Source of the DNA: Cyclina sinensis
Taxonomy: Eukaryota > Mollusca > Bivalvia > Venerida > Veneridae
DNA length: 64,000 nucleotides
Direction of reading: 5' to 3'
Assembly (NCBI GenBank): GCA_012932295.1
Contig: JAAONU010000009.1
Span: 2,864,197-2,928,196 of the forward strand
Of the stretch, positions 12,588 through 25,168 are shown piece by piece (within the stretch, counting starts at the first letter, position 1; every line of letters begins with the position of its first letter). A model generated the notes under the pieces. The model worked only from the letters and a program-made list of their open reading frames with translations. It searched no databases and was not told the origin of the DNA. The position numbers were made by a program, and so were the translations under genes.

Positions 12588-12836
12588 AAAGGTTCTCGAT
12601 CAGGTTCAAGTACAGACAAGGGGTTGCCACTCATAACGATTGATTCTCTCTGTATTCAGGTAATTCTGAACAAATCTGGCAGTCTGTGGGCAGGCGTATT
12701 TTCTAAAAGGATGAAATTGTCACGAATGTCATCGTAGCTCCGTACACAGACGTTATTTCTACACCGCTGACTAGTCATTGTACGACCATCAAGGATACAG
12801 AAGTAGATTTGGCCATACCAGTTGAAGCCATCTCAG
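12588..12836 (-). pseudogene. Decayed Tc1/mariner transposase fragment
   Basis: On the minus strand a broken frame reads DGFNWYGQIYFCILDGRTM near 12836-12780, then DNFILLENTPAHR near 12723-12685, and after a frameshift FVQNYLNTERINRYEWQPL near 12680-12624. This is the layout of the C-terminal half of Tc1-type transposases (the NTPAH.AR.VQ.YL region just after the second catalytic Asp). That Asp position appears to read Glu here. The fragment has frameshifts and stops, lacks the N-terminal DNA-binding region, and its terminal repeats were not found. It is dead. Confidence 0.75.
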
Positions 12837-13514
12837 ACTCTCACAGAGCACCTTCACCCAGATGCATTTGGAAGATCTCAACAAAGTAAGCAGAAGTTAG
12901 AAATGGCTCTCTCGTGTTTCATTAACCTGAAACCTATCAGCCCTGGACAGACTCGTTTCCACAGTGTCGTCTTGAAATTGATTTTAATGCCTCTCGTGTA
13001 GAATTGCCGAGTCATTAAACTTATTTTGTAATAAATGGTGCATAAGAGAACATGCTGAACCTAATTCTCTTTCTAACTGAAAAAGACAAATCTTCAAAAT
13101 AATTGACACACGCATTTCTTTTTATAAAAGAAATATATTTTTATCACCACCTCGGTCTCGTTTTTGACCATTGTCATGTGAGAAAAGGAATTCAGGACTT
13201 TCATAAAAGATTTGTATTGCCACCTGCTAATAAGCTTCAAACAAAGTAGTTATAGTATGACGTTATACGCTATATTAATATTCAAACTAAAGAGCTGAAT
13301 AGTACGGATGATTACAAAATTTAGAATTAGTGTTGAACCAAAACAATATAAAGTACCTACACTGTATTGTTTGCCAACGCACAAATCACCATATAAAACA
13401 AGATTAATAGCTACTTCCAGATCTTGCACAACTACTTAATTATCCGTGGCTTTAACATCTTGTCTTACAGCCATGAAAGAACATATTATTAAGTATTCCG
13501 AACAGAATTTGGAA

Positions 13515-14122
13515 ACCACCGGCAAAAATCAATTTTGGTCGATTAAAAACTAAGGTGACGTATTGAATAAGCTTAAATCTAATAAGTTTCAGAAGTTCTC
13601 TTTGTCTACGTATGATATTTATACACTCTACACTTCTTTTCCTCATAATTTGATAAGGGTTAAGCTCACCAGTCTCATTGGAAAAAAATCAGGAGAAAAT
13701 AAAACGTATTTCGCTAGTAATGAGAATCGAGTATATTTTTAACAGAGGGTTCTTATGATGCTAATGTTTTATAGACTTGTCAAGGCTTTATCGAGTCGTG
13801 GTTGGCATCCCTATGGGTAACTAACTGTGCACCCCTTGTTGCCGATCTGTTTCCATACTGCTATGAAAGAGACTGCATGATATCTCTTTCTACTAAAAAT
13901 GAAGATGGTATTATATCAGCTCAATATAATACCATCTCGAGGTATATTGACGATATGCTGAATATAGATAAAACCATTTTCCATCTCTGGTCAACAAAAT
14001 TTATCCAAATGACCTCCAGTTTAATAAAGCAAACACTTTATCTTATATCTTATGGGAATTATATTTCACAGCTGGTTCGCTTTTCTAGAGCTTGTAACAA
14101 TGTGAAAGATACACAAATATAA
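13515..14122 (+). pseudogene. Decayed reverse transcriptase fragment
   Basis: Plus-strand pieces resemble one RT domain. Around 13570-13680 the frame gives FSLSTYDIYTLYTSFPHNL, then a broken part, then GIPMG (about 13805-13818), NCAPLVADLFPYCYERD, the catalytic box RYIDDML (about 13942-13962) and YISQLVRFSRACNNVK (about 14065-14113). A surplus base near 13818 separates GIPMG from NCAPL, stops lie upstream, and the part between YIDD and YISQL is shorter than in intact relatives. The RT type resembles uncharacterised invertebrate elements, possibly Penelope-like, but the class is not settled here. A second fragment of the same family is at 28.88-29.0 kb. Confidence 0.75.
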
Positions 14123-14224
14123 ATCATAATTACAATTGCATTTTAAAACAACTACTGCAACAAGGTATTTCTCAACCAGTGTTTTTTGGAGGTTTGATTT
14201 ATAAACGCAGCTGAAAGAGTTACT

Positions 14225-14556
14225 GTCATTAGTCTAATCTATAATCTAAAAGCTCGCAAGATAATTTCAAACATTTTCACCCTCGATACCATATGTTGCA
14301 TTGAATAAACAAACAAGACCTTCTAGAAATACAATAAAAGTTCGCTTGCTCAATAAGGAACAATCTTTCAATCGTTCAGTAAAAAGAAACGTCATTAGTC
14401 TAATCTATAATCTAAAAGCTGGCAAGATAATTTCAAACATTTTCACCCTCGATACCATATGTTGCATTGAATAAACAAACAAGACCTTCTAGAAATATAA
14501 TAAAAGTTCGCTTGCTCAATAAGGAACAATCTTTCAATCGTTCAGTAAAAAGAAAC
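14225..14556 (+). repeat. 166-bp tandem duplication
   Basis: Bases 14225-14390 and 14391-14556 are near-identical head-to-tail copies beginning GTCATTAGTCTAATC and ending AGTAAAAAGAAAC. The only differences noticed are single bases (for example GCTCGCAAG against GCTGGCAAG). Very high identity implies a recent event. Confidence 0.9.
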
Positions 14557-15509
14557 GTAACTGCTCCTCTCAACATTGTATGGTTTAAATTTAATAATTT
14601 ATAATATTTGACAAATAGTTTGAAAATTTAATATGTTTTAACGATGACAACCGTAAAATGATGAATGATAATATAATGATGATACTTTGATTGTGGTTTC
14701 ATATTTCTATGTAATAAAAAACCTGTCACCAAGCGTTATTGTAAAAAATGAATTATATTTTCTCTCTTAAAATGGGACATCTTGCAAAAGAATATTTCAC
14801 CGACCAATTGTTTGGTCCCTATCTGCTTGATAATACAGTCTAAACTTATTCAATAAATTTAATTGGAATCTGAAAGACTGAATCTAATTTCGTCAGTTTG
14901 CAAGCAGGCAGGGATCTTATTAAACATTGCACACATTTTTTGAATGCCCAGAAAGAAGAGATTTATCGAGGGGGGAAAGAAAAACTTTGATTGGTGTTAT
15001 ATATATTTTTTTTCATTGAATATGTCACTCATTCTAGCATTCATTAAACTCTTATTTCGCACATCATTTTCTCTATTTTGAGCAGATACATGATGTAACC
15101 GTATGTCACACAATGAAGAAAACTCGTTATAATATACAAAGTAAATCTCCCAATACACCTGCACTGGATAATGCTGGGCGATAACATAATATGTATATTA
15201 CATAAACGTTTGTCACATTCTTATTATATATAAATGAACTGCAAATGTCTAAATTACAGAATGTTCACACAGAAATTACGTAAAAATATCAAGATTAGAA
15301 AAAAACAAGAAAATTACTTAAAAAATATTTTTAAAAATCTGAATCATCTTGAAAAGAATTGCCCAGACTTGTACAGATTTTTGATTTATTAATCACAATT
15401 TGAAGGAAACAAAATGCTACGAGTACTTTCTTTAAGGAAAAAAGTATCCAACACTTCAAAATACAATAAAGTAAGAATATTTGTTTGGAGTTATAATTTT
15501 TCTTTTTCT

Positions 15510-15622
15510 TTTTTTTTAATCAGCACCAGCATTACTGTCGTTGCTGACATTTGTATTATGTTTTCATCTTCTAACTGCTACCTCAACAACAACTATTATT
15601 ATTATTATCATCATCATCATCA

Positions 15623-15653
<31 letters not shown>

Positions 15654-16345
15654 CTAAACAATTTTACAACTAAGAAATCAGATAAAAAAGAGATACACAA
15701 TGGATACAGAATCTTGGATAGTAAAAATGACGCTTGGAAAAGGAAAGCTGTCATCATTGTTCATGGTCCGTTTAGACATCTGCAAAAATATTCTGCAAAC
15801 ATCATAGGTTTCCAGTCACCGATTTTCCCAGCACTATATCTGTCACTAGAAAGCAATATGATACAGGAAGAATGATGTATACCGTTGTATCAAAAACATG
15901 ATCAATTTAAGTATAAAGTAACCATGAAGTATCAAATATAATAGAATAATGAAAATGTATCTATCGTTATACATAGTTATAATTTGATTTTGTCATTCAA
16001 TATACTTCAGCAAGAATAAAGAGTCTTCCGATGCATTGCCGCCAGGTATTTAAGACAATAGGTTTCCTAATTTCTCGATGCTAAGTGCTTAAATGAAAGT
16101 AATGACCTACAATTGGAAAGTTATAGATGACGGCAAATGCTGGCCAATAAAAGTCAGAGAAATCTCTGAGTGGGTACAACGCTACATAATTTCGAAAAAG
16201 ATTGCCTTCTTAACTTTGAAATGAAAAGGCATCACTTGATGAAAAATAAATAAATAAAAGCAAGATCAATGTAAAAAATAAATACCTTACAATTGACGAT
16301 TTTGACTGGTTGCGAAATCGGGTGAATGTGTTTCGTAAGGAATGA
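15510..16345 (+). repeat. Large direct duplication, copy 1, with ATT/ATC microsatellite
   Basis: Shares with copy 2 (16350-16925 plus 17727-17890) the order: GTTGCTGA.ATTTGTATTA, a trinucleotide tract, ACGCTTGGAAAAGGAAAG, CATAGGTTTCCAGTCACCG, CCAGGTATTTAAGA, GAAAGTAATGACCTA, GGTACAACGCTACATAAT, AAGCAAGATCAATGT. The ATT/ATC tract is at about 15593-15655. Open frames through it are tract-driven and are not considered genes. Confidence 0.8.
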
Positions 16346-16349
16346 TCTG

Positions 16350-16925
16350 CAAGAGCATTTTTATTGTTGCTGATATTTGTATTACGATTTTCTTCTTCGT
16401 CTTACTGCGTCTACTACTACGACTGTTTATTTTAGTATTAGTATAATAATAATAATAATAATTATTATTATTATTATTATTATTATAATGAGACTTACAA
16501 TTTTACAACTAGGAAATAAGATAATAAACGAAATACACAATGGACACAGAATTTTGAATAAAAAAATGACGCTTGGAAAAGGAAAGCTGTCATCATTGTT
16601 TAGACATCTACAAAAATATTCTGCAAACACCATAGGTTTCCAGTCACCGATTTTCCCAGCATTACATCTGTCACCAGAAAGCAATATGATACAGGAAGAA
16701 TGATGTATACCGTTGTATCTAAGACATGATCGATGTGAAGTATAAAGTTACAATTAAAAATCAAAAATAATAAGACAAAGGAAATGTGTCTATCGTTATA
16801 CTTAGTTATATGGTTGCCAGGTATTTAAGAAAATAAGTGTCTGAATTTCGCGATGCGAAATGCTTTAATGAAAGTAATGACCTATAATTGGAATGTCATG
16901 GATGACGTCAGATGCCGGACAACAA
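16350..16925 (+). repeat. Large direct duplication, copy 2, left part
   Basis: Homologous to copy 1 with a spacing of roughly 800-850 bp. It carries its own AAT/ATT microsatellite at about 16442-16487. It is cut at about 16926 by an inserted repeat element and resumes at about 17727 with CAGAAATCTCTGAGAG. Confidence 0.8.
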
Positions 16926-16934
16926 CAAAAAAAT

Positions 16935-17726
16935 AGACAAGAAGCGCCGCAATGCGACGAAAACCAGGTTTTCAACGACCAAGTATTGATGTGACAGGAA
17001 TTAGGAAGAAATATGGCAGTGAAGTAAAAATGGTGCTGTTATTTTGGTACCAACACAGAAAGTTGGTTTCAATAGTTCAAAATAAAATTTTCAAGTTACA
17101 AAGTAGACATGAAATAATATATCATATCTTTTTTAAATTACCTCCAAAGATGATATGACCTTTGACTGCCAAATCAAGTTAAAATCATGTAAACAGGATT
17201 TTCAATGTTAATGTCACTGTGACCTTGACCTTGGAGCCAGCCATGCGGAACATGCGTTCTGCACGTCATCTTGATGTGGTAAACATTTGTCTGAAGTTTC
17301 ATCAAAATTCTTCAAAGGGTTGAAGAGTTACAGAGCGGACAGGATTTTCAATGTTAATGTCACTGTGACCTTGACCTTGGAGCCAGCCATGCGGAACATG
17401 CGTTCTGCACGTCATCTTGATGTGGTAAACATTTGTCTGAAGTTTCATCAAAATTCTTCAAAGGGTTGAAGAGTTACAGAGCGGACAGGATTTTCAATGT
17501 TAATGTCACTGTGACCTTGACCTTGGAGCCAGCCATGCGGAACATGCGTTCTGCACGTCATCTTGATGTGGTAAACATTTGTCTGAAGTTTCATCAAAAT
17601 TCTTCAAAGGGTTGAAGAGTTACAGAGCGGACACAATTTCGTTTGACGCCCGCCCGCCCATCCGCCCATCCGCCCGCCATACCCCAATCTAATAACCAGG
17701 ATTTTCAAAATTGAAAACCTGGTTAA
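16935..17726. mobile_element. Inserted repeat element with three identical 146-bp units
   Basis: Ends are loosely inverted: AAAACCAGGTTTTCAACG at about 16959 and ATTGAAAACCTGGTTAAAA at about 17711. The core is three head-to-tail units, 17194-17339, 17340-17485 and 17486-17631, identical as far as compared, followed by a CCCGCCCGCCCATCCGCCC tract. Units contain GTGACCTTGACCTTGGAGCC. The element interrupts duplication copy 2, so it is younger than that duplication. No transposase is encoded. Confidence 0.8.
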
Positions 17727-17890
17727 AAAACAGAAATCTCTGAGAGTGCGTACAACGCTACATAATCTCGAAATAGATGTTTTCTTAACTTTGAAGTGAA
17801 ACGTCATCACTTGATGAACAATAAATAAATAAAAGCAAGATCAATGTAAAAAATACCTTTCAATTGACTATTTTGACAGACTAGAAGCGA
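17727..17890 (+). repeat. Large direct duplication, copy 2, right part
   Basis: Continues the homology with about 16153-16310 of copy 1 (TACAACGCTACATAATCTCG, CATCACTTGATGAACAATAAATA, AAGCAAGATCAATGT), showing that the 146-bp-unit element was inserted into a pre-existing duplicate. Confidence 0.75.
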
Positions 17891-18211
17891 AATCGAATAA
17901 ATATGTTCTATAAGTAGTGAAATTTGAAGAGAGAGTACTTACATTCTTTTACACGAAACTGATTGGTGTTTACCTTCTACGCTGGCGTAAACGAATAAAT
18001 CTTAGCTTTGAGAGAAACTTACATATAAGTCTTTTGCTAAGACGACAGTGTGCAATTTAGTTAAATTTACATTTCATTAAAAAAAATATCCCAGCTTGAA
18101 TATATACAGTAGGATTCGATATCATACAATTAGTCACATTGACATTGTTGTTTAAAGGATCTCTGAAAAATTTCAAGACCATAATTATAAATAATTAATA
18201 ATTGTTAATTC

Positions 18212-18213
<2 letters not shown>

Positions 18214-18246
<33 letters not shown>
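18214..18246. repeat. ATT microsatellite
   Basis: About ten ATT triplets in a row, directly upstream of the diverged ~70-bp minisatellite. Confidence 0.9.
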
Positions 18247-18247
<1 letters not shown>

Positions 18248-18314
18248 ACAATATATGTTTACTTTAATTGTATGCTTCATTATTTTACAACGTAAATCAT
18301 GAAATTTTTATTAT

Positions 18315-19040
18315 TTCAGTATATCATGCAGACGCAATTAACTTGCAGACTACGAAGAAACAAGTCACTTCTGAAATTTTTCCTGCAGACGCGATAAAAA
18401 CACATCCACCGACATCAGAAGTTCCTTTTGAAGGTTATCCTGCAAACACAATTAAATCCCAGACACCGATATTCCAAGAACTTGCATACAAATGACTTTT
18501 AAAGTATATCCTGTAGACACAATAAAAAGACAAACAACGATTTCTCAAGAACAAAGATACAAGTAACTTCTGTACTTGCAGACACAATAGGATCCCAGAC
18601 ACCGCCTGCCTCTGAATTCGATATAAATTACTTCTATGGTATGTCATACAGACGTAATAAAATCTCGGACACAAATTTCCCAGAAGTTGGATGCAAATGA
18701 CGTCTGTAGTATGTCAAACAGGCGCAATAAAAATATCAAGGACACCGATTTCCCAAGAACAAGGATGCAAGTAACTTATTTAGGTTATCCTGCAGACGTA
18801 AAAGAATCCCAGTCACCGACTTCTCCAGATGTTAGATTCAGGTGACTTCTATAGTTTGTCCTATAGACGCAATTAAATCCCGGACACCGATTGCCCAAGA
18901 TCTTTGATTAAAAAGAAAACTTCTGTAATATGTCAAAAAGACGCAATAATTACCAGACATCGATTTACAAGTGACTTTACCAGTATATCCTACATACTCA
19001 ATAAAATTCCAGACACCGTTTTCTCAGCACTTGGATATTT
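18315..19040 (+). repeat. Diverged ~60-73-bp minisatellite, about eleven units
   Basis: The landmark ATCCTGCAGACGCAATAAA (variants TGTCATACAGACGTAATAA, ATCCTGTAGACACAATAAA and others) recurs near 18320, 18380, 18436, 18505, 18576, 18642, 18712, 18785, 18857, 18930 and 18986. Units also share CCCAGACACCGATTTCCCAAGAAC. Strong divergence between units indicates an old array. Short frames in it are not genes. Confidence 0.8.
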
Positions 19041-19054
19041 TTCTCTATATGTCT

Positions 19055-20384
19055 ATATGAATAGGCTCTAAGGCATACAGTGTCGGGCAAGAAGATTTTA
19101 AAGCTTTTTCCTATACAATATAAAGCAGTTGACTTTTAGACGGGATCAGTTTTGACCATTAGGAAATAGTTTGAACAATCTTTGTGCAGATCAACAAAAC
19201 AATGCTACATGAAGTTTTTCAAAGATTATATATAAAACATATAAATATCACCCGGCTAATTATGACCCCAGGAAAATAATTTGAATAATCTTGATTAATT
19301 TTGCAATGCTACATGCAAAATAGCTCTTGGGCATACACTATTAGACAAGAATATATTAAAGATTTCCAGTCAAAGATGATTACCACCCCAGGGCAGGGTC
19401 AATTTTGTACACAGGAACATGATTTGAATAATAATAATAGATATTTATAATACAAAAAATATCTAAGCTCTAGAGCATAACGTTAAAGGCAAATTGATTT
19501 TCAACGATTTTCGTACAGTCATTGTAAACAACCGACCCTGTGGCGTGGTCAGTATTGATCCTGAGGTCATCGAGAAGAATTAATATAATTTGCAAGGACT
19601 TGCTTCCCAATCGATGTAAAAGAAACATGTTTAAACTAACCTCACTGAACAGTCATAGGGCTTACGATTTTTCAGAAAACATTTTCAAAAGTTTTATATA
19701 TATACAAATACGACCCCTGTGAGAGACCAATTTAATCCCAAGGACATGATTTGATATCTTGATAGATTTTAACTTTGCAATGCTGTATACAAAATACCTA
19801 AGCTCTAAGGCATTATGGCATACAATTTCCGACAAGATGATTTTCAAAGTGTGTCCCACATAATACAATGTAACACAAGTGACCACCGGGACGTGGCCAT
19901 TTTTGATCCTAGGGACATAATTTGAACAATTGTGGTAGAAGACTATTAGACAATGCTTTGTGTAAAATGTTTGAACTCTTGGCCTTGTATTTTCCGAGAC
20001 GACTTATTTTAAAATTTTGTTCTTAAATATGTCTATGTAAAATCAAATCTCCCCCGGAGCGCAGGTAATAGTGACTACAGAAACATAATCTTATACAACT
20101 TGGAAGAGGTCAACTACAGATTAAATTTCAGAGCTCTGTGTCTTGTTGTTTTAGACAAGATTTTTATTCTTGTTGCCGTATCAACCAGATTTTTGAACAT
20201 AATGGAATTGTTTTGAACAAATTTGGTTAAGCTTTATGCAAGGAATATTTCTACAATGTTTAATTGATCTTGTGCTATAGGGGGAGATGTTGTTTTAAGA
20301 GAATGTTGACGACGCACGGACGCCGGACATTAGGCCATCACATTAGTTCACCATGAGCACTTTGTGCTAACGTGGGCTCAACAA
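19055..20384 (-). repeat. Dispersed bivalve repeat (family of 3.2-4.15 kb), inverted
   Basis: The right end GACGCACGGACGCCGGACATTAGG..CACCATGAGCACTTTGTGCTAACGTGGGCTC is the inverted counterpart of the GTGAGCTTTTGTGACC heads at 187 and 3205. The body is about seven diverged units of 150-175 bp with AGCTCTAAGGCATACA, GACAAGAAGATTTT and CCCAGGGACATAATTTGA. Read on the minus strand it has the same plan as the copy at 3.2 kb. Confidence 0.7.
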
Positions 20385-23300
20385 ACAAGCTGGAAATACA
20401 ATGGCCTTATGTAGTCTCTAAAAATTGGTAATTATCTTGAATAAATTCTTAAAGCTTTTATGTCAAGTATTTGACATATTTTTCACAAAACATTTAAACT
20501 ATTAAAGAATATAGTATCATGCTAACATTAAATGTGATCATTTTACGACGACAGACGGTTTGTCTATCGAAATAAAATCAATCCGAAAGTACTTAAAATG
20601 TTTCTCAAAACCATTACTAAGATTTGAAGTGAATTTGACGTTACAAATTTCTAATGTATATTTGCATTGATCTTTTTCCTCCTACCATCTCAATATGCTT
20701 TTTATCTTATCTACCTTCTTCTTTAACAACGTCTTAAATAGTTTTAGAAAATGAAGAATCTGAAGGTATGATAAAACATAAAGGTATTAACCCGTGTTTC
20801 TTTAGAGTAAAGAAGAATAACCACAAACAGGTTTCATAATCTGGAAGTAGTTGGGAAGTCAGTAAATGTGTTATGTAAATTTAATGTAACATAGCTGATC
20901 CTGTACAGCTGAATACATCAGTATGTCAAAAAAAGGACATCTTGAAAGGTGTTCATAATCGCTAAGTTTTATTTATTTATTTTTAAATCATTTCTTAAAA
21001 TTAATCCACGAGATGAAAAGTGCAAAGGAATTATTAACTGTACTGACATTAAATATTCTAAATATTTAGCGCAGAAAACGTAGGTAAGTAAATTTATTAT
21101 TCGCGTGTTTTGATTATCTGTTGATCTTTATGTATTTCGTGTTTTCCTTGTTGTTTTAATGTAGCTTTCTCGAAACATATAATAAGTTCTTTTTTTTCCT
21201 CGAAGCGTATTTCAATCTTAAAAATGAATGTATATGTATGCAATAACTACTATGAAATACAATGAGACTTATTATAATTATAACAAGGAAAATATCTATG
21301 ACAATGAATCGCAAATATTGAAAAGATCGATTTAAAATGAAATCAGAAGTGCTTTAAATATTTCTTTAACAAACATTTAGTTTGTGTTACTCGCAAAAAT
21401 AAGATATACTTTTCAGCTCAAAAATTCCTCATGAAATGACAAATTTAACTATGCATTAAAGGGGGAACATTTTCTGAACGAGTACATTATATGTCGTCCA
21501 TATTTTGTTATAACATTCTTCGACCATACTTAATGTCTTGATATTACGTCTCATTTAGTTAAACGATTTTAGAAATAAATTACATTGTATTATCTATATC
21601 AATATCCTCATTTATAAAAAATACATTATCTTTATGCGCCTTTGTCTTTGAATTGTGTTGACATTTCATCACCACGAAAAAAAGTAAAGTACCAAATTAG
21701 GTAAATAATCTGTAGAAAACATATCAAAACATATCAAAAGTTCAGGACTTATTTACAAAAAATGTGAAGATATTACTACAAAACATGAATGTCAGCATCA
21801 TGATAATCTTGATAGTTCCATATGTCCTCTCGTTGACTTCAATAGGTCTCTGAACTTTTCTACAAATATTATTTAAGCTCCTTTTTAACGACAGACTGCT
21901 CTTGTCTTGAACAATTTATATTCTTTATCCACATTTCTACATCGGCACTCTGTATCAGTAGGACCACAATGACGATGAGGTTTTTTTTCCGGATTTGAAA
22001 CCTCGGACTATGTTGTTTTCGTCATATTCCGTATCCCGTCCTAAAAATTAAAAACAAGATCTAAATACCATTGTATAAATCAGTGAATTCATATGTGTTT
22101 ACCAATGATAATTATTATTATTATATTACCTCGATGTCTTTATCAATCCTGATACTATCCCACGGGTTTCACGCATTTTGACTGTAAAATTGAATTTGAT
22201 CATATTCTTAATATCCTTAACTTTTTAATTCGTTTCAGTCAAACATGACTCTTTATGAACACAGAGTAATATATGACAGATGGTGAGGAAATTATTACAT
22301 AAAAAATTACTAGCTACTGCAGAACCGTTTTTTACAAAATAAAAGAAATAATAACTGCTACTATTATCCTTTATGAAATGAAATTGCTTTGTTTTAGGAC
22401 ATATGTATTTTGGATACAGTATACTTCTGTATTTTGGATATATTTGTATATAACTGCGGACCGCATCAGTTAAAGCACGGTGTGCACCTATTCACATTTA
22501 CACTTGGTTGATTTTCCTAGCGTAGTTTTGGTAAAAATTAATACATTTATATATTCCAGATTTTGTAGTTACACAACTGCGTATACTTTTCCTGAATGGT
22601 TAATCTCGAAATTTTAGAAAAGTCAGAGCTACCGTTACCTTTTGTCCAGAAAACAACCGTGGTAAAAAAAAACAATTTATTGCATTTTGTCTTGTGTATA
22701 CAATTTATAGTTTACAGTCGCGCCTACAGCCCAAATGGGGCAGTATACTACGTATAGATACAATAAACATCCTAAAGATATTACATATGAATGAAATAAT
22801 TGAGTAAAATCCACTTAATGTGATTATAATTACGTTTTTATAAATATACTATTTTAAACATCGATATAGAGGATATTTGTTTGTTTCAGCAAGGCATTTT
22901 TACTAGCTTGGTTTACATATTTTTTTCAAAAAAGTGATGGGCGGGCGGGCGGTCGAAAAAAAAAGATGGCATTCAGAATAAAAACAAGGTCTATTTTTGT
23001 TGGGATTATCCACGTAAAATATTTCCACGTGATACATTTTCTTCCGCGGATTTTACAAGCGTTCAGTACGCTAATCTTAACAAGCGTCTGAATAACCTGG
23101 ATGAGCTGGGGTAACAGCCGTACTGCACACTCACCCTACCGTATAGAGAATCACTTCGAATGCGGAATGGTATGGATTGTGAATGTCTCTCTGAACTGTC
23201 TGAACACTTTTTTCACTTTTTTTCATTGTATACTTATTTCTTTTATTCGGCTGAATGCATACAAAATTTAAAAAAAAACAACCAAATCTTATATTATTTT

Positions 23301-23687
23301 TTTTTTTGATTATAAAAAATAATTGGGTCGGTGATTTTGTAAACAAGTTATTAAGAAAGTCCCAATATATATCGATTTTATTTCACAAGTGAACACCAAA
23401 AAACAGATATTTTCACGAGTGGCATATTTAGTAGAATTTCGCACTAAAATAAATATCAGCACGATTTTTACAGCTTCTTTCCAATTCTAAAACGAAATAA
23501 TTAAATATATTTTCTTTGATAAACTTAGAAAAAGAAAACAATAAAATTTCCTATTGTTTATATTAATTATACTTCATTTTAACATTTTACAATTAATAGG
23601 GCTTTTAACGGTGAAGGCTATAGACTTATTTAAAGGTTAATTAGCATCAAGATAGCGTGTCATAGGTCAATATTTTCAACTAGAAGT
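20385..23687. other. AT-rich stretch without a recognised gene
   Basis: Long A/T-rich DNA with many stops in all frames. A GGGCGGGCGGGCGGTCG tract lies near 22938, and fragments related to the 60.9-kb palindrome lie near 22868 (ATAGAGGATATTTGTTTGTT) and 23387 (GTGAACACC..ATATTTTCACGAGTGGC). Nothing else was recognised. Confidence 0.35.
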
Positions 23688-24125
23688 TTTAAAGAGGCTG
23701 TACTCCAGATTTGACATAACATTTTTTTCATAAATTATATATTTAGATGCCGTAAGATTATAACAACATAATATTTTACTTCAAAACTGATTATAAAAGT
23801 CAAAATAGAATAAAAAAAATATTTTAGTTCCAGCCTGATTTGACCTCTGGACCCTTATGTTAACAAAATATTTCCAACGCTTTTACTGTCACCACATGTT
23901 GCCGCATGTGATATTACAGTTATTTACTTTAAATCTTATACGATTTAGTTATACCGTCGCGTTACGGTATAGCACTTTGAAAGGGAAAAAATCAATTTAT
24001 AATGTAATTATTTGACTTATTTTTTGTTAGTAAGTTATTTTTTAAGCATTAGTCATAAATATTACAAGAAATTTATAATACAAGAAAACTTTCTTTTTTG
24101 TCATCTGGAGCACAGCCCCTTTAAA
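23688..24125. mobile_element. MITE with TTTAAAG.GGCTGT terminal inverted repeats
   Basis: The left end TTTAAAGAGGCTGTACTCCAGAT and the right end ATCTGGAGCACAGCCCCTTTAAA are inverted with two mismatches. Length is about 438 bp and there is no coding content. The palindromic TTTAAA ends hide the exact target duplication. A non-autonomous DNA transposon is the simplest reading. Confidence 0.75.
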
Positions 24126-25092
24126 CAATTCTGCTGATTATCAAACTATTTTCACGATATATATTTCGTTGCGACCAGTAAACATGTTACCAATTATCTT
24201 AGTGAAAACACCTAAAAACAAAACACTTACGAAGTAAATGTTACATTCATGTGTTTATTTGAATTATAAAACTCTTTTTTTTTAATTAAAGATTGAAAGG
24301 GATAATTTAGACTTTCGTTTAATTCTATTAGAGAAGCAAACGCGAATAATATAACAATAACATTTGTCTTTAAAGTTAGCGTGTTATTGCAATTAACTAA
24401 CAGGATAATTTAACATCAAAATATAAATACCGTCAGTCACTTTGCTTGCAAATCACGTTTTCTGTCACAACAGATAGTTATTCCTTTCAACTACAATAAG
24501 TTTCATCACTGTCAATGTGTTGCCGCAAATAGCGGAACATCAAAATTTCTTCAGCGTTTCAGTTGTGTACAAATGAATATGCTTTTCCTCAAGACCGTGC
24601 TAGAAATGTCATTGTTCTTCTAGGTTGTGCCAGAAGGTCAGTAATTTCTTGTTTCATAAATCAGGGAATTTTATCAATTTGCTTTTTGTAAGTAGAATGC
24701 TAAATCTTTCCAGCTATTGATCTTCAATGTCATTACTGTTGACTCACTGGCACAAGCACCGACTACAATAGTGATTATCTATGCACAATTCAAAAAGCAA
24801 CTGGATGTTTCGTAAAATGACAGAGAAAATCACGCCTTTTTCTACATGATAATTTCTTATGGTACTGCGTGTACCAATACGATTGGCTGAAATATGAACT
24901 TCTGAAATATCTGGGATGTGCGTACAATTAAAGACAGTTAATCTAGATTATTCTGTTTTATAAAAGTTTGGGACACGCAGTTTCTGGTCTGTTATAACAT
25001 GTATCCACAACAAGAAACATGGTTACGGGGTCATTTCTAAGGTTTCCATTTGTTTTCGAAAACAGGTCCATAGAAACAGTATCTCCTGAATA

Positions 25093-25100
25093 TATATAAA
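25093..25100 (+). promoter_or_regulatory. TATA box of the two-cadherin gene
   Basis: TATATAAA lies 69 bases before the ATG at 25169. Transcription would be expected to start about 25-30 bases downstream, near 25125, giving a 5' leader of only about 45 bases. A clear TATA box suggests regulated expression. The start site itself is inferred. Confidence 0.6.
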
Positions 25101-25168
25101 GGCAATGAGATCGTTAGTGCCGGCATGCCTCTCTTGAGTTCTGGAGGGTTATTTTGATCGGAGTTATC

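Noticed and set aside
15414..15875. 153-codon plus-strand open frame with a His/Tyr tract
   Set aside because: The frame runs through an ATT/ATC microsatellite, and its duplicate at 16.38-16.70 kb changes the tract to Ile and does not keep the upstream sequence. No conserved domain.
18320..19040. CRISPR-like array because of regularly spaced short repeats
   Set aside because: The whole 60-73-bp unit is repeated with divergence, not constant repeats with unique spacers, and the DNA is animal.
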